Shown here: positions 43,007 to 53,915 of the stretch, piece by piece
How the letters are laid out: every line of letters starts with the position of its first letter
How positions within the stretch are numbered: the stretch's first letter is position 1
Source of the DNA: Melanopsichium pennsylvanicum
Taxonomy: Eukaryota; Basidiomycota; Ustilaginomycetes; Ustilaginales
Length of the DNA stretch: 64,000 bases
Assembly: GCA_900208305.1 (NCBI GenBank)
Contig: OAPG01000022.1
Span: 186,001 to 250,000 of the forward strand
Direction of reading: 5' to 3'
Program-made: the position numbers and the translations under genes
Notes under the pieces: model-generated
What the model saw: only the letters and a program-made list of their open reading frames with translations
Told to the model about the DNA's origin: nothing
The model's database searches: none

Positions 43007-45634
43007 ATGTCAGCTTCCTTCGCTCCAGCCCAGAATCATGCACTTCGCCCCCCTGCCTCGGGTGCACCTCCTCGCAACCCTAGCCAGAACTCTTCCCACC
43101 GCAGCAGAGCTTTCGCTGCTCCGGGCCCAAAACTCAGTCCCTCCAATTCCGAGCCTCCCTATGTCATCGATGGTCCCAGCGGCAGAATCGCCTGTGTCGC
43201 TGACGTTCGCGGTAACCTCTCCCTCTTCAACCACATTGCCGCAGAGACTGGTGCTCACGCAATCATCCACACGGGCGACTTTGGCTTCTATGACAATGCT
43301 AGCTTGGAACGCATCTCTGATCGCACTCTCCGCCACCTTGTTCAGTATTCCACCCTCGTTGACCCCGCCCTCCGTACCAAGCTTCTCGGCGCTGACCCGC
43401 CTCGTGCACCCGCTGCTACCGAAAAGGGTTCTTCGGCCGCAGCCATGCGTCAGCAGATCGCACAGCATCACCAAGGCTTGCTTCTCTCCCACTTCTCCGA
43501 TCTGCTTACGGGCAAGATCAAGCTCCAAGTCCCCGTCTTCACCGTATGGGGTGCGTGCGAAGATGTAGCCATTCTCGAGCGCTTCCGCACTGGAGAATAC
43601 CAAGTCAACAACCTATTTGTGCTCGACGAGGCTACCACCAAGGCCATCGAAGTAGGCGGTATCCGTCTGCGTCTGTTCGGTCTAGGCGGTGCAGTCGTGC
43701 TTCACAAGCTCTTCGACAATGGCGAGGGAGCTGCAACCATCGCTGGCGGTCAAGGTACCATGTGGACCACCGCACTTCAGATCGGCGAGCTCATCGACAC
43801 GGCTCAAAAGACTTTTGATCCCACCGAAACCCGTCTGCTCATCACCCACGCCTCGCCTGGTCGTGAAGGACTCCTCGCTCAGCTCGCACTCGCACTCAAA
43901 GCCGATCTCACCGTCAGCGCCGGTCTCCACTTCCGTTATGGCGCCTCTTACAACGAGTTTAGCGTCCAGCACGATGCTGAAAATTACCGCAACAAGCTCC
44001 AGCACGCGAAGCACGCCTTTGGAGAGATTTGGGACACGGTCAAGGCACAGGTGGATGCTGTGATTGATGAGAACCAGAGAATGCTTCTCAACAATGCTTT
44101 GGCCGTGGCCAATCGTACCGCGCCCACGGCAACCGCTACGGGGGCTGCAAGTGAAGAGCCAGCCTGGAAGAATACCTGGAATTGGAACTTGCCTGATGCC
44201 GCCTATGGCAACTTGGTGTTGAGCATCAGAGATGGTAGGGTCAGTGCCGAGACCAAGTCGCAAGGTTTCAACTTTGCCTACCGCCGAAGCGGACAGCCCA
44301 TGAGTGCTGTTACTCCTACCGCTACACCTGGGGCTGCCACAGGTGCCCCCCCTGCGTACTCGCCGAACGCCAACGCTCCCACGCCGGTGGCAAAGAGTGC
44401 CCCCATAGTTGCAGCTTCAGCCTCAGCAGCGGCAGTCGTCCCTGCCAAGAGCAACGCCGCATCGTCCGCATCCACTACTCCAGCAACCGCTACTACACCT
44501 GCTAAGGCCAAGGCCTCGGACACCACGAATGGTGCCACTTGGACTCCATCCGCCACCACGCCTGCTTCCAAAGCAGCCGCCGCCGCGCCCAACATCACCA
44601 ACATCACCACCATCACCACCACCGCCCCTTCTTCCACCAAGTCTGTTCGGGAAAAGAAAGAGCGTGCACCGCGTTCGGAGCGTGGCCACGAATCGGCGGC
44701 TTCGCGATCCGACTTTGAAGGTGGGTTCACTTCTGGCACTGACGGACGCAAGTCGCCCTCTGGACCTCGCAGGGCTCGCAACCCTTACACTCTGTATGTG
44801 TCCCAACTAAAGGAAGCGCTTCCGGTGACGGAGGAGGAGCTGCGAAGCTACTTTGGTCCCGCCGCGGCTGGAATTTTTGGCATCAAGCTCGTATTTGACA
44901 AGCCTCACCGTCGTGGTGCATCGAGCAGTGGGAAGGAGGATTTGGCCGAGCCGTTGCAGAGGAGGCAAAGGCCGTTTGCATATGTCGAGTTCAGGGATGA
45001 GGTGGCGATGCAGGAAGGGTTGAAGAGACAAGGAGAGGTGTTGAAGGGGGATATCAAGCCTGCGCTCGAACAGGCGGATAGTAATAAAGCATCACAGTTA
45101 CAGACGGCAGCAGAGACGACAGGGGTGGATAAGGGAAGCATCAATTACCACAATACCAAGGTGATGGGAACAAGGAAAAGTGGTGGAGGAGAGGTGACGG
45201 ATAAAGAGGAAGATGGGGGGGTTACTTGGACTGGTGTTGCTGCTACAGTGGGTGGTGGTGGGAAGAGTGATGGAGAAAAGCCTGCTAGGAGTGCTAGGGG
45301 TGGGAGGAAGGAACGTGCGATTCGAGGTGAGAAGGGTGAGAAGAAGAATGTTGAGGTAGCGGTTGAGGGTATTACTGGCAACAATTCGGGTCTGGACAGT
45401 CCTAACGCAACAGTCACTCTGGGTGGTGGGAACCATAACAAGAACAAGAAGAAGAATAATCACAATGAGAGGAGGGATAAGAAGGATAAGAAGGACAACC
45501 ATTCCAACAATGAAGTTGTTATGGTGGTTGGGGAGAAGAAGAAGGAGGATGAGATGACCGGTACTGCTACTGGTGGAGAGGAGGGATTGAAGAATGAAAA
45601 TCCTTCCACTGTTATTGGTGGTGGTACTTTGTAG
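43007..45634 (+). CDS. DUF2433 phosphoesterase-like protein with C-terminal RRM
   Basis: 875 residues. Residues about 50-390 resemble the fungal DUF2433 family, a calcineurin-like phosphoesterase fold with altered metal ligands: ACVADVRGNLSLFNHIA (in place of D-x-H), IIHTGDFGFYD, FTVWGACEDVAILERF (in place of GNHE) and LLITHASPGREG. A disordered Ala/Thr/Pro-rich linker (about 430-585) follows. An RRM-like domain begins near 591 (PYTLYVSQLKEALPVTEEEL, IFGIKLVFDKP, RPFAYVEFRDEVAMQEGL). The last 180 residues are low-complexity Gly/Lys/Asn/Glu-rich. The combination suggests an RNA-associated protein that may no longer be a phosphatase. The 3' third shifts to a G-rich, less biased codon use. Confidence 0.78.
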   Translation: MSASFAPAQNHALRPPASGAPPRNPSQNSSHRSRAFAAPGPKLSPSNSEPPYVIDGPSGRIACVADVRGNLSLFNHIAAETGAHAIIHTGDFGFYDNASLERISDRTLRHLVQYSTLVDPALRTKLLGADPPRAPAATEKGSSAAAMRQQIAQHHQGLLLSHFSDLLTGKIKLQVPVFTVWGACEDVAILERFRTGEYQVNNLFVLDEATTKAIEVGGIRLRLFGLGGAVVLHKLFDNGEGAATIAGGQGTMWTTALQIGELIDTAQKTFDPTETRLLITHASPGREGLLAQLALALKADLTVSAGLHFRYGASYNEFSVQHDAENYRNKLQHAKHAFGEIWDTVKAQVDAVIDENQRMLLNNALAVANRTAPTATATGAASEEPAWKNTWNWNLPDAAYGNLVLSIRDGRVSAETKSQGFNFAYRRSGQPMSAVTPTATPGAATGAPPAYSPNANAPTPVAKSAPIVAASASAAAVVPAKSNAASSASTTPATATTPAKAKASDTTNGATWTPSATTPASKAAAAAPNITNITTITTTAPSSTKSVREKKERAPRSERGHESAASRSDFEGGFTSGTDGRKSPSGPRRARNPYTLYVSQLKEALPVTEEELRSYFGPAAAGIFGIKLVFDKPHRRGASSSGKEDLAEPLQRRQRPFAYVEFRDEVAMQEGLKRQGEVLKGDIKPALEQADSNKASQLQTAAETTGVDKGSINYHNTKVMGTRKSGGGEVTDKEEDGGVTWTGVAATVGGGGKSDGEKPARSARGGRKERAIRGEKGEKKNVEVAVEGITGNNSGLDSPNATVTLGGGNHNKNKKKNNHNERRDKKDKKDNHSNNEVVMVVGEKKKEDEMTGTATGGEEGLKNENPSTVIGGGTL

Positions 45635-46262
45635 AAGGGGGGGTTGGTGATGAGACTGAGGTTTAAAGATGAAAATGAAAAATGGAAAGGGGGGTAAGTT
45701 AGTTAGTTTTTTTTTTTTTTTGAAAACATTGTTTGATTTCCATTATCCACCAAAAAAAAAACAAAAAAAAACCTTTTTTTGCTTGTCTTACATGCGGTGT
45801 TGTGTGTGTGTGTGACCAAGACTTGTTTCCCTCTCTTTGTTCAGCATAAACAATGGTGGTTCTTCGGTCGAATATCGATGCTCAGGTTAACCAGCAAGCC
45901 CCAGGTTTTTTTTTTCTTTTTTTTTTTTTGGGGGGCCACAAGGGATCACAGTTGAGCAAAATCAAGAAACGTTTTGAAAAGAAAAGGGAGAAAAAAAACA
46001 CATGTCCGTAGAGCGCATGAGAAAAGGGAAAAGAAGGGTCATGTAAAATTAAACTTTAATCGGAGCACAATTGCAGATAGGGAGAGAAGGAAAGAAAGGG
46101 AGAGAGAATACATTGACCAAAGTAGATCGGTGGTGAACAAGGATTCAAAATGAAAAAAAGGGGCCATGAGAGTATGTACCGGCCCAGCCCGTAGCGATGG
46201 TGATTCGAATCAAACCCAAGACAAGACAACAAAAGGGATCAAGCTAGGGTTTGATCGATTTA
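45635..46262. other. Convergent intergenic region
   Basis: About 630 bp with long T and A runs (45707, 45752, 45906, 45920). No gene. Confidence 0.5.
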
Positions 46263-47381
46263 TCACCGCGACGACATGTGGTGGTCATATTCGCCCCGAT
46301 GCCCATTCCCCATGTGCGGTTTCACATCGCCCCTTCCACCAACACCACCATGCCCACCACCCAGTTGCGCACGGAGCCTCTCCACCTCGATCTGCAGATC
46401 GTCCTTCTCCTGAGCCAGCTGCGCAATGTGTTCAACGGCCTTGCTCAGGATCTCCCACTTGCTTGTTTTGGGACCCTTGTCTACGGGAAGCTGATCCCTC
46501 AGATCGTCAAAGAGCTCTTTCATCTCTTTTCTCCTCTTTCGTTCCGCCAACTTGTGCGACACCCGCAGTTCGGGGCTTCTGCTGTACGGTTTCGAGTCCT
46601 TGTCCATTGCCATGAGATGCTTACTCGCACCGAGGGAGGAGGTTGAGCCACGGCGAGATTCGGAACCCATCTCTACGAGTGCTCCGCCTCCCTCCCCGTC
46701 GGGTGCCGATAGGTGAGGGACGCCACGCGGGTGTGTGGTCTTGTCGTCCATGCGATACTCGGGATTGGGGGGTGGCGGATAGGATCCGAATTGGTAATTG
46801 CTCTGGATCTGGCCGTGACGTTGCGGCTCGGCACCACTTTCATGCGAGGCGTGTGGTGGCGCGTGATTTGCACTCAAACTCGAGGAAGATGCATGGTGGT
46901 CGTCTGCACTGTGGCTGTGGACAAGAGGTGTAGGGCTGTTGTTTTGGCTCATAAACCTGGACGAGTGCAGCGCCTGGTGGCCGGGGGAAGCAAAGGGGCT
47001 ACCGTGACCCGATGGAACCGTTGGCTCAATCTGAATGCTGCGGCGTCTTGGTGCATCGAACAAGCTTGGGCTGGCGAGGGAGGAACCAGAGCTTCCGCCG
47101 TGGCCGTGACCATGTGAGAAGCCAGCGTTGGAAGATGCCGAGGCTGCAAGGGACGCGTGGAGGATAGGGTCGGTGGAACCACGTCGACCAGAGTTATAGT
47201 AATGGTTACCATGACGCTCGGCAGAAGGCTCCAAGGGGGGAAGAGGGTTGAGGTGTGGAGGAAGGTGTGGATGTTGACGCGAACTTGGGTAATGATTGGC
47301 CGCCATCATTATACGACGGTACCTTTCAGGTAGAAATTTTGTGTGCGAGGCGGACAGATTGTGATTCAAGTTGAGAGACAA
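46263..47381 (-). CDS. bHLH transcription factor
   Basis: 372 residues. The first two thirds are Ser/His/Pro/Gly-rich and disordered. A basic helix-loop-helix lies at about 274-325: the basic region [16 protein letters not shown] carries His5, Glu9 and Arg13, the set that reads CACGTG E-boxes in class B proteins. Helix 1, a loop with [12 protein letters not shown] and helix 2 follow, then a short heptad run ([19 protein letters not shown]) as in a bHLH-zipper. The tail is Gly/His-rich. Two further methionines at codons 25-26 (about 47309) are an alternative, perhaps likelier, start. It could be a Cbf1-, INO- or sterol-type regulator; the exact orthologue cannot be named from sequence alone. 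Confidence 0.82.
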   Translation of the reverse strand: MSLNLNHNLSASHTKFLPERYRRIMMAANHYPSSRQHPHLPPHLNPLPPLEPSAERHGNHYYNSGRRGSTDPILHASLAASASSNAGFSHGHGHGGSSGSSLASPSLFDAPRRRSIQIEPTVPSGHGSPFASPGHQALHSSRFMSQNNSPTPLVHSHSADDHHASSSSLSANHAPPHASHESGAEPQRHGQIQSNYQFGSYPPPPNPEYRMDDKTTHPRGVPHLSAPDGEGGGALVEMGSESRRGSTSSLGASKHLMAMDKDSKPYSRSPELRVSHKLAERKRRKEMKELFDDLRDQLPVDKGPKTSKWEILSKAVEHIAQLAQEKDDLQIEVERLRAQLGGGHGGVGGRGDVKPHMGNGHRGEYDHHMSSR

Positions 47382-48481
47382 CAGGCTAAGAAGGCAGTTG
47401 CGCGAGATACCGTGGGGGCGAGGTAAAACCGAAAACTTGAAGACAGAATGTCAAACCTCTCAAAAAAGCGTAGCGTGTGATTGTACAGGAGGCGCAGCTG
47501 GACTCGCTGTATAGCTTTAAGTGTCGTTTAAAATCTGAGACTTGTATGCTGAGACGACGGTGTTGGATGAACCGAATTGTTGTGATCGCGCGTAAGTGTG
47601 CTGTACGGATGACCCGATGAACAGAGTCTCGACCAAGCAGAAGGTCACTCTCAGAGGTGGTTGAATGCACTTGACTGTCGATATACGCCTGTGAGGAAAA
47701 AGGTCGCCGAAAGTTGTGGCTTCGAGCTTCGAGATGAAATAAATTGGTTTTGAATAGCTTGAAAGCAAAGGACAAGCTTTAGGGGAATGCGCCACTGTCA
47801 CAGATTGAGCGAAATGAAGTCAGAGCGCGGAGACACGGTTGTTTTGAAGCGAGAAAGGATGGATAGAACGGCAAAACGCGTTGTCAAAGGTGGCGTCGAG
47901 AGCGCAGTGATGGACTGCAGAATAGAAAACTATCGCGGTGATTAGACAGCGCTTTAATTTCGATGAGACCAAGATCGGATGACCCGATAACAAGAGCGGT
48001 TTGCGATGAGCTTGGTCGTAAAATTCGAATGGTGAAGGTGGATCTCGTATTGACGATGGACAAGGTGGAGGTCAAGACGAGACAAGCGGTTCCTAAGTTT
48101 GGCGGAGAGACGATAGTGTTGAGACGAGATTGACGGTGATGCCAAGATGCGATGCCGAAGAGGATGAACGATGGAAATCACGAGCGTTGCTAATGTGGAA
48201 AGGGGACAAGATGCGTAAGAGAAGCTAACCCAGTTGCATGTACTGTATAAGTCGAATTTTAGTTTGAGTCGGCAGGGAGGCGCGTAATGAGATGAACAAG
48301 TAGCGTGGCTGAGCTCGTGGGAGACCACCCACTGAGCATCAAAAATCGCGGACGGCAACCACGAGTCTCGTATACGCTTCGGACGTGGGCACACGGGCAA
48401 AGCAGTCCAATTGCAGTGCATTCACGTTGCAATCACACTGCAGCAGGATGGAACAGAAGTGAGAAAAATTATTCTGAAAAT

Positions 48482-48522
48482 ATAAATGAATAAATAAATA
48501 AATAAATAAATAAATAAGCGGG
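48482..48522. repeat. (TAAA)n microsatellite
   Basis: About nine AAAT/TAAA units in a row. Confidence 0.95.
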
Positions 48523-51120
48523 CCGACGCGAATTGGTCTAACTTAAGCCGACAGTTGGACGTGCGAGGTGAGGAAGGGGGGGCAGTTCTTGGCCGTCAGA
48601 AAGGTGCTTACCTGTCATGGGTGTGGGTGATTCCGATCCACGGAGTCGCTGCGTCGACGCATTCCGAAATATGCCCGACTGCTTCGATGCATGGGCACAG
48701 CGATAGGTGCGTTTGCTCACCGGGCACTAATCACTTGTTAATAATTTTTTCTTCTTAAATAAATTTGTTTGTGGACACCACTCGCGGCCTCCTCGTCACG
48801 CTCGACCTGATCTAGCTCTACTATTTCGATCCGTCTTGGTTTTGTCTTAGAATGTCCTTTGGTACATGATGAATTTGGCATGGCACCAGATCGAGAGGAA
48901 GGCGAGCCAAGAGAATTGACGTGCAGCCGCCACTGTAACTCTATCATGGTGCGACCGATGCAAGCCAAAAATTTATGCTCAACGGTCATTTTTTGAACAC
49001 GGAGCCGATGCCGGCGCCGATTTCTTGGCACCACGCAGCGGAATAGTGACTCGACAAACGATAGCAACAGCCGGGCCGAGGATGCTGGGATTAGTATCAT
49101 CTCGGATTGCGAGCAGTGACTACAGTATTCAAAGAATCTTAGCCTGGAAATGCAAGAATCAATGTGAGTGACAGAGCATGGTGCCTAAGGAAAGAGGGAC
49201 TTTGCCGCTCTGAGCTGGACCTCGTGCTCGCCACCTGTAGTAGTGCGTGGATCCGATCAAATGCCGAGACAATATCACGGGGCTTGGAGCGTGTGGACTA
49301 GACGGCAAAAGGGAAAGCGGGCGATTGACCGGCCAAAAAGGTTTTTGTTTTTGTTTTTGTTCAAGCAAGCAGTTTGAGGCGAGTTGGGTTTGAGCGAGCG
49401 AGCCAAGCGCATGCACAAACGGACCACCAACAATGAACCACACGCACTTAGTTATTCTAAATTTACTGTACCAAATTGATCCTAGAGTGCTTTCGGCATC
49501 GGTAGACACGACAGAAAGACGAGACATAGCAAACGGCTCAATTCGAAGACCGGACGGAGCGTCAGGAAATAATAGTCATTGTCGTCAACAACATTCGGAT
49601 GCAAGGTTTGTGAGACACTTGCCTCACTGCTAAATGATTGAAAGCCGTGTTCCGTCACTCTGTCCATCGTCATTGCCACGGCCACGGGCTCTATTTAACC
49701 GGAAGCCAAGCCGACCCAAGTTCGTGCATGAGCGTCTGAGTCAGTTGTGAGAGGATGAAAAAAAAGGAGAGACATTTTCGTGCACGAGAGCCACTCACTC
49801 CTACGGATGACAGATGATACCATTGACACACTCCGAACGACTGATGCCTTTTTTGGGCTTGACTCGAGCGATGACCCACAAGAGCTACACTGGAACACTC
49901 TTGTACTGCACTAGCACAAGCCGTCGACTGCTGTAAAGGTAAGACGAAATTAGCATGTCATGGTACATGTTTGTGTGACATTCAGAGATACTTGGACGAA
50001 CAAGGGGTGAGAAGCATGGCATAAAACAAGCATACGTGGACAAAGAAGCATAAGCGTGCATTGCGCCGACCCTAAATTGTAATTTTGTTTTTTTTCTTCG
50101 ACGACGGGAATCCAGAATTCCCCTACAATCCACCTGCCAAAGCGGCGGCTTCCTTCCGAAATTGACTCTATATTATTCAGGATCGGCCGACAAACCAATG
50201 ATCTGTGGAACAATGATCTGTCGGTCCGGTGGGCAAGCCTTTCGCGTTTCCTCGCGCCAATATCATGCCGATAGTCTATGGAGCATGCTCTGAGCGTGGC
50301 GCTTAATTTGGCTTTAATTCGTCCACGCGCGTCTATACAATTGCAAATGTGCGCCATCTTTAATCTAGGAAAAGTGTATGCGACATCTCAGCCTTTGCTA
50401 CGCTAGTCCTACGTCGAATACTTGTATCACTCAACTCAAGCCACATTGCCTTATCTCGACAAGACCTGAGTCATTTCGACGAGAGATGTCTAATCGAAAG
50501 TAGCACCTACGCAAGCGGAGGTCGAGGGAAATGTGAGGAAGCGAGGATGAAATTGGAATGGCTTACGAACCGGTCCGGGACCGGCTTGTATTCCATCCTA
50601 ACCGGGTGCTGCATGACACGAGGCCACGGCCCTCTACCACGCGGTCAGTGCCGCTGATTGTACAGCACACACTGCTACAGTGCCAGATTGCCAAAAAAAA
50701 AATTCTTCCACCAAATCACGTTCCACAGCTAGGAATGGACTGGAATCCAGTTTCTGTGGCGTCAAGCCATCGAGAAAACGGTCTTGACCTTGTTACAAAT
50801 TTTGCAGCATGGCTTCCACGAGCCTCCCCTCGCTCGGACTTTTTTTTGCTCCTGCCCACGCTACATGCTACAGGTCAATGTCAGTATCATTCGCTTGAGA
50901 TGCTCATGCCCAGCACTTGAGTACTCTTGCCAGGCTTTCATGTCTCTCCACGTTCGCGAGGTTGAAAGTGCGAATCGTAGTTGATCCGAACCGAAGCCGG
51001 CCGAAGCGTTCTGCAACTCTGAGAGATCGGAGGGTACAGCGACTCCTTGTCGGAGTTTAGCACGCACGACGGGCGGCTTCTCTGACCCTTGCGAGTAAGT
51101 TACGTACATAGAAGATCTAG

Positions 51121-51168
51121 ACTCTCTCTCTCTCTTTCTTTCTTTCTTTTTCTCTCTCTCTCTCTCTA
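51121..51168. repeat. (CT)n / (CTTT)n tract
   Basis: Polypyrimidine simple repeat of about 48 bases. Confidence 0.9.
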
Positions 51169-52429
51169 TTCCACCTCGTATTGTCTCAGAGCAAGGATTG
51201 CAGTAGTCCAGCCCATTCTCGCTTGCCTGCGGCTTTTTCAAAATCAATCAGGAGCCTGAAATTTACGCTAGCTGCCGGCTTGCCGCGGTCAGAATCCCCT
51301 CTATTCTATAGACTTGACTGTGTGGCTGCGTATTGATATGCCATCCTTATTTCCAACTTGAATTTACTGTATGGATACAACACACAAAAAAAGGGGCATA
51401 GACCAAAGCTTCACGCACGGTTCTACAGGCTATCTCTTCTGCTGCTCAGTTAGCGCGTTTCAGATTTTATGGAACCGTTTTTATCAGCCTTTCGAGCAGC
51501 ACTACAACAGACAGGTCGGATGTTCGGATCTCAACTTTCGCTACCCTTTCGATTTTGGATTTGTTTGCATTCCACAGCCAGACGGTTACAGTGTTCTGGA
51601 TCCACAAATCCATGTGAATGACGTGACGATGACCTACATTCTAACTAAGCCGATCCGCCGAAATTTCTTGTTTTCGGGCAAATGCTATTCTTGTACAGTA
51701 CCTCGCTCTGACTCTATATAATTTGGGTTGATTTCGCTTATCCTTCTCGACAACAGTGTGTGCGGAACGAGACATCCGTGTTGACTTCGCTTCGGCTTGA
51801 ACTCGATGACAATTTTTTTTATTATTTTTTTTGGTTGTTTGCTCCGCTTTCAAGGTTGGTTCCTGCGGTAAGAAGAGCGTTTGCAGTTGCTCAATGGATC
51901 GAATTGCTATTTGACTCTATAGTGCACTTGGTTGGCACGTGAACGAACGAGAAACAGGCATCTAATCCTCGGATCGGATACAACTCTACTGTTGGTCCGC
52001 GGATAAAAATGCCACACTTTCCCAAGAGGGAAGGCGCATTTCCCAAGATGATCATCCTGCAGCCATCACAAACCCGAAAGTGGTGCTGCTGCATGCTAAA
52101 CACTGCCCTTGGATTTCTTTCCTATGCAGCTTGGCCTTCGCAATCAAAGGTCAATCAGAGAGTTCAACGATTAACGATTCTCCTGGCCGGTTGCTGTAGC
52201 TCAAGCTGAGGCTGGTCTCAGGGCTACACTTCTCGCGAGACAGGTTGAAACCTTCATATTGCGACGTGGAAAAGCGTTAACCAGATTCAGCTAACGATCC
52301 AAGCATAATTCGTCTCGCCACCGTGCTTGCTTCTTCTATTTTTTCTCTTTCTTTGTGATCGTCAACTTTTTCTTGTCTTTTCCAGTCTTCTTTTTTCTTC
52401 AAATTGGATTTTTTTTTCTTCTTCTTGCA

Positions 52430-52789
52430 ATCAGGGCTCCTCCACTCTACTATTCATACACTTCCAACATGTCAGTATTTAGTATATTGTCAGCTGTTGC
52501 AATCATATGGTATTGCAGCAACCCAGTGTCTGTCTTCTCCTTGTCTGAAGGAGTTCAACATCATCAATGATTGTCAGCACCTCAACTATAGGCAGAACCT
52601 CAACTGCAACAACAGAATCTCTGCTGTAGCCATCAACAACAGTGACAACATCTTGCAGGTTCTCAGAAGGAATAGCACAATGTGACCAACACCTGTATCA
52701 TGAACACATGTGCAACATGGATGTCTTGCATTATCCAGACAGGCTGCACTACCTCTGAATGGAGTGTTCACAGTGACTAGACAGCTCAG
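52430..52789 (+). mobile_element. Diverged partial LTR, 3' portion
   Basis: Matches 53340-53742 of the adjacent LTR in order but with many differences and gaps: TCCACTCTACT, GCAATCATA-GGTATTGCAG, CAGTGTCTGT-TTCTCCT and GGAGTGTTCACAGTG. It ends exactly where the TGTTACC of the next LTR begins. An older solo LTR or LTR remnant into or beside which copy A inserted. Confidence 0.7.
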
Positions 52790-53742
52790 TGTTACCGGAG
52801 GTGGATTTCAAACCTGGTGAAACACTGTGTTCTATCGGGTTTCAGTTTGACGTCTGCTAGAACACGTGGTTTCATCCAATATCAGTGCGACGCCCGCTGG
52901 ACGCAGGTATCAACCAGCAGAGGAAACACAGGGCACTAAGGATGACACAAGGCCTCTGTCTGGTACAGGAGGCCTGATGGAAGGGTGCAACATGATGTAG
53001 GACCGTCCGCTGTGTGTGTCATGGTTGCTGACAGCCAGCACTGGTTAGCACAGGGCCCAAGCTCAAGGGCGACATGGTTGCTGGCAGTTGGTATTGTTTA
53101 ACACGGGGCCCAAGCTCGTGGTTGTCATAGTTGAGGGCAGTCGGCATTGTTTAACACAGGGCCCAAGCTTGTGGTTGTCATAGTTGATGACAGTCGGCAT
53201 TGATTAGCACGGGGCCCAAGCTCGCAGACACGTCGAAACTCTGGTGGCCATTGATACTCTGGTGTACCAGGGTCATAGCGGACAAAGGGGAGCCCCTGGA
53301 GGGCCATAGGTATATAAGAACACAGTCTTTACAGTCGTGGAGGAGCGGGACTCATCCACTCTACTTTATATTAACCCAGTCTTTACTTTACAAGTCGTTA
53401 TCAGTTACTCAGTATATAGTTCTCGTCAGCAGCTGCAATCATACGGTATTGCAGCTATCCAGTGTCTGTGTTCTCCTCAGTATAAGGAGACAAGCTTCAT
53501 CGACGATTGTCAGCACCATCACTGACACTACAGCACCTCAACTGTAGGCGGAACCTCAACCGCGGTCACGGAACCTCCACCGTAGCCAATTCATTATCAC
53601 GACAGCTTCAAGACCATCCGAAGCAGTCCCTGACGGTGACCAACACTTGCATCAAGAGCACTCGTGCATCGTGAAGGTCTTACAACACACAGACGAGCCG
53701 CATTACCTCTGAACGGAGTGTTCACAGTGGTCAGTCAGCTCA
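52790..53742 (+). repeat. 5' LTR of copy A
   Basis: The start (TGTTACC) is fixed by comparison with the polypurine tract boundary of copy B. The end is estimated at AGCTCA (53742), where homology with the older LTR piece stops; an end near TTCACA (53727), followed by TGG as primer-binding site, is the alternative. It contains four tandem copies of a unit of about 53 bp. TG...CA ends fit a retroviral-type LTR. Confidence 0.7.
53010..53225 (+). repeat. About 53-bp minisatellite inside the LTR, four copies
   Basis: Each unit ends in GGGCCCAAGCT (53053, 53105, 53159, 53212), giving spacing of 52-54 bp. The inverted LTR at 58689-59654 has five copies. Confidence 0.9.
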
Positions 53743-53915
53743 AGAGTTGCGCAGCAGGTCTCATAGCAAAACACAATAGAACCGGCCTGCTTATCAGGTC
53801 TCAATCTCAAACACGCTAAAACAGACGGTTTCAGCGGATCTCGGCGCGAAGCTTGAGTTTGGCACAACGCCCCCTGACATTAGAGTGGATCGTTCAAGTA
53901 GTGCCCCTCGCCAAT

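Larger units (their letters stand above)
47382..52425. other. Gene desert, about 5 kb
   Basis: No ORF longer than about 135 codons and none with recognisable domains. Holds the upstream region of the bHLH gene, a TAAA repeat (48482), a CT tract (51121), and two exact AATTTACTGTA sites (49460-49470, 51361-51371). It may be degenerate intergenic or old repeat DNA leading into the retrotransposon block. Confidence 0.5.

Noticed and set aside
48738..49100. 120-codon minus-strand ORF in the gene desert
   Set aside because: No domain, no neighbour support, composition of random frame.
51371..51721. 116-codon ORF starting inside an AATTTACTGTA site
   Set aside because: No homologous pattern recognised; start lies in a repeated motif; probably chance.
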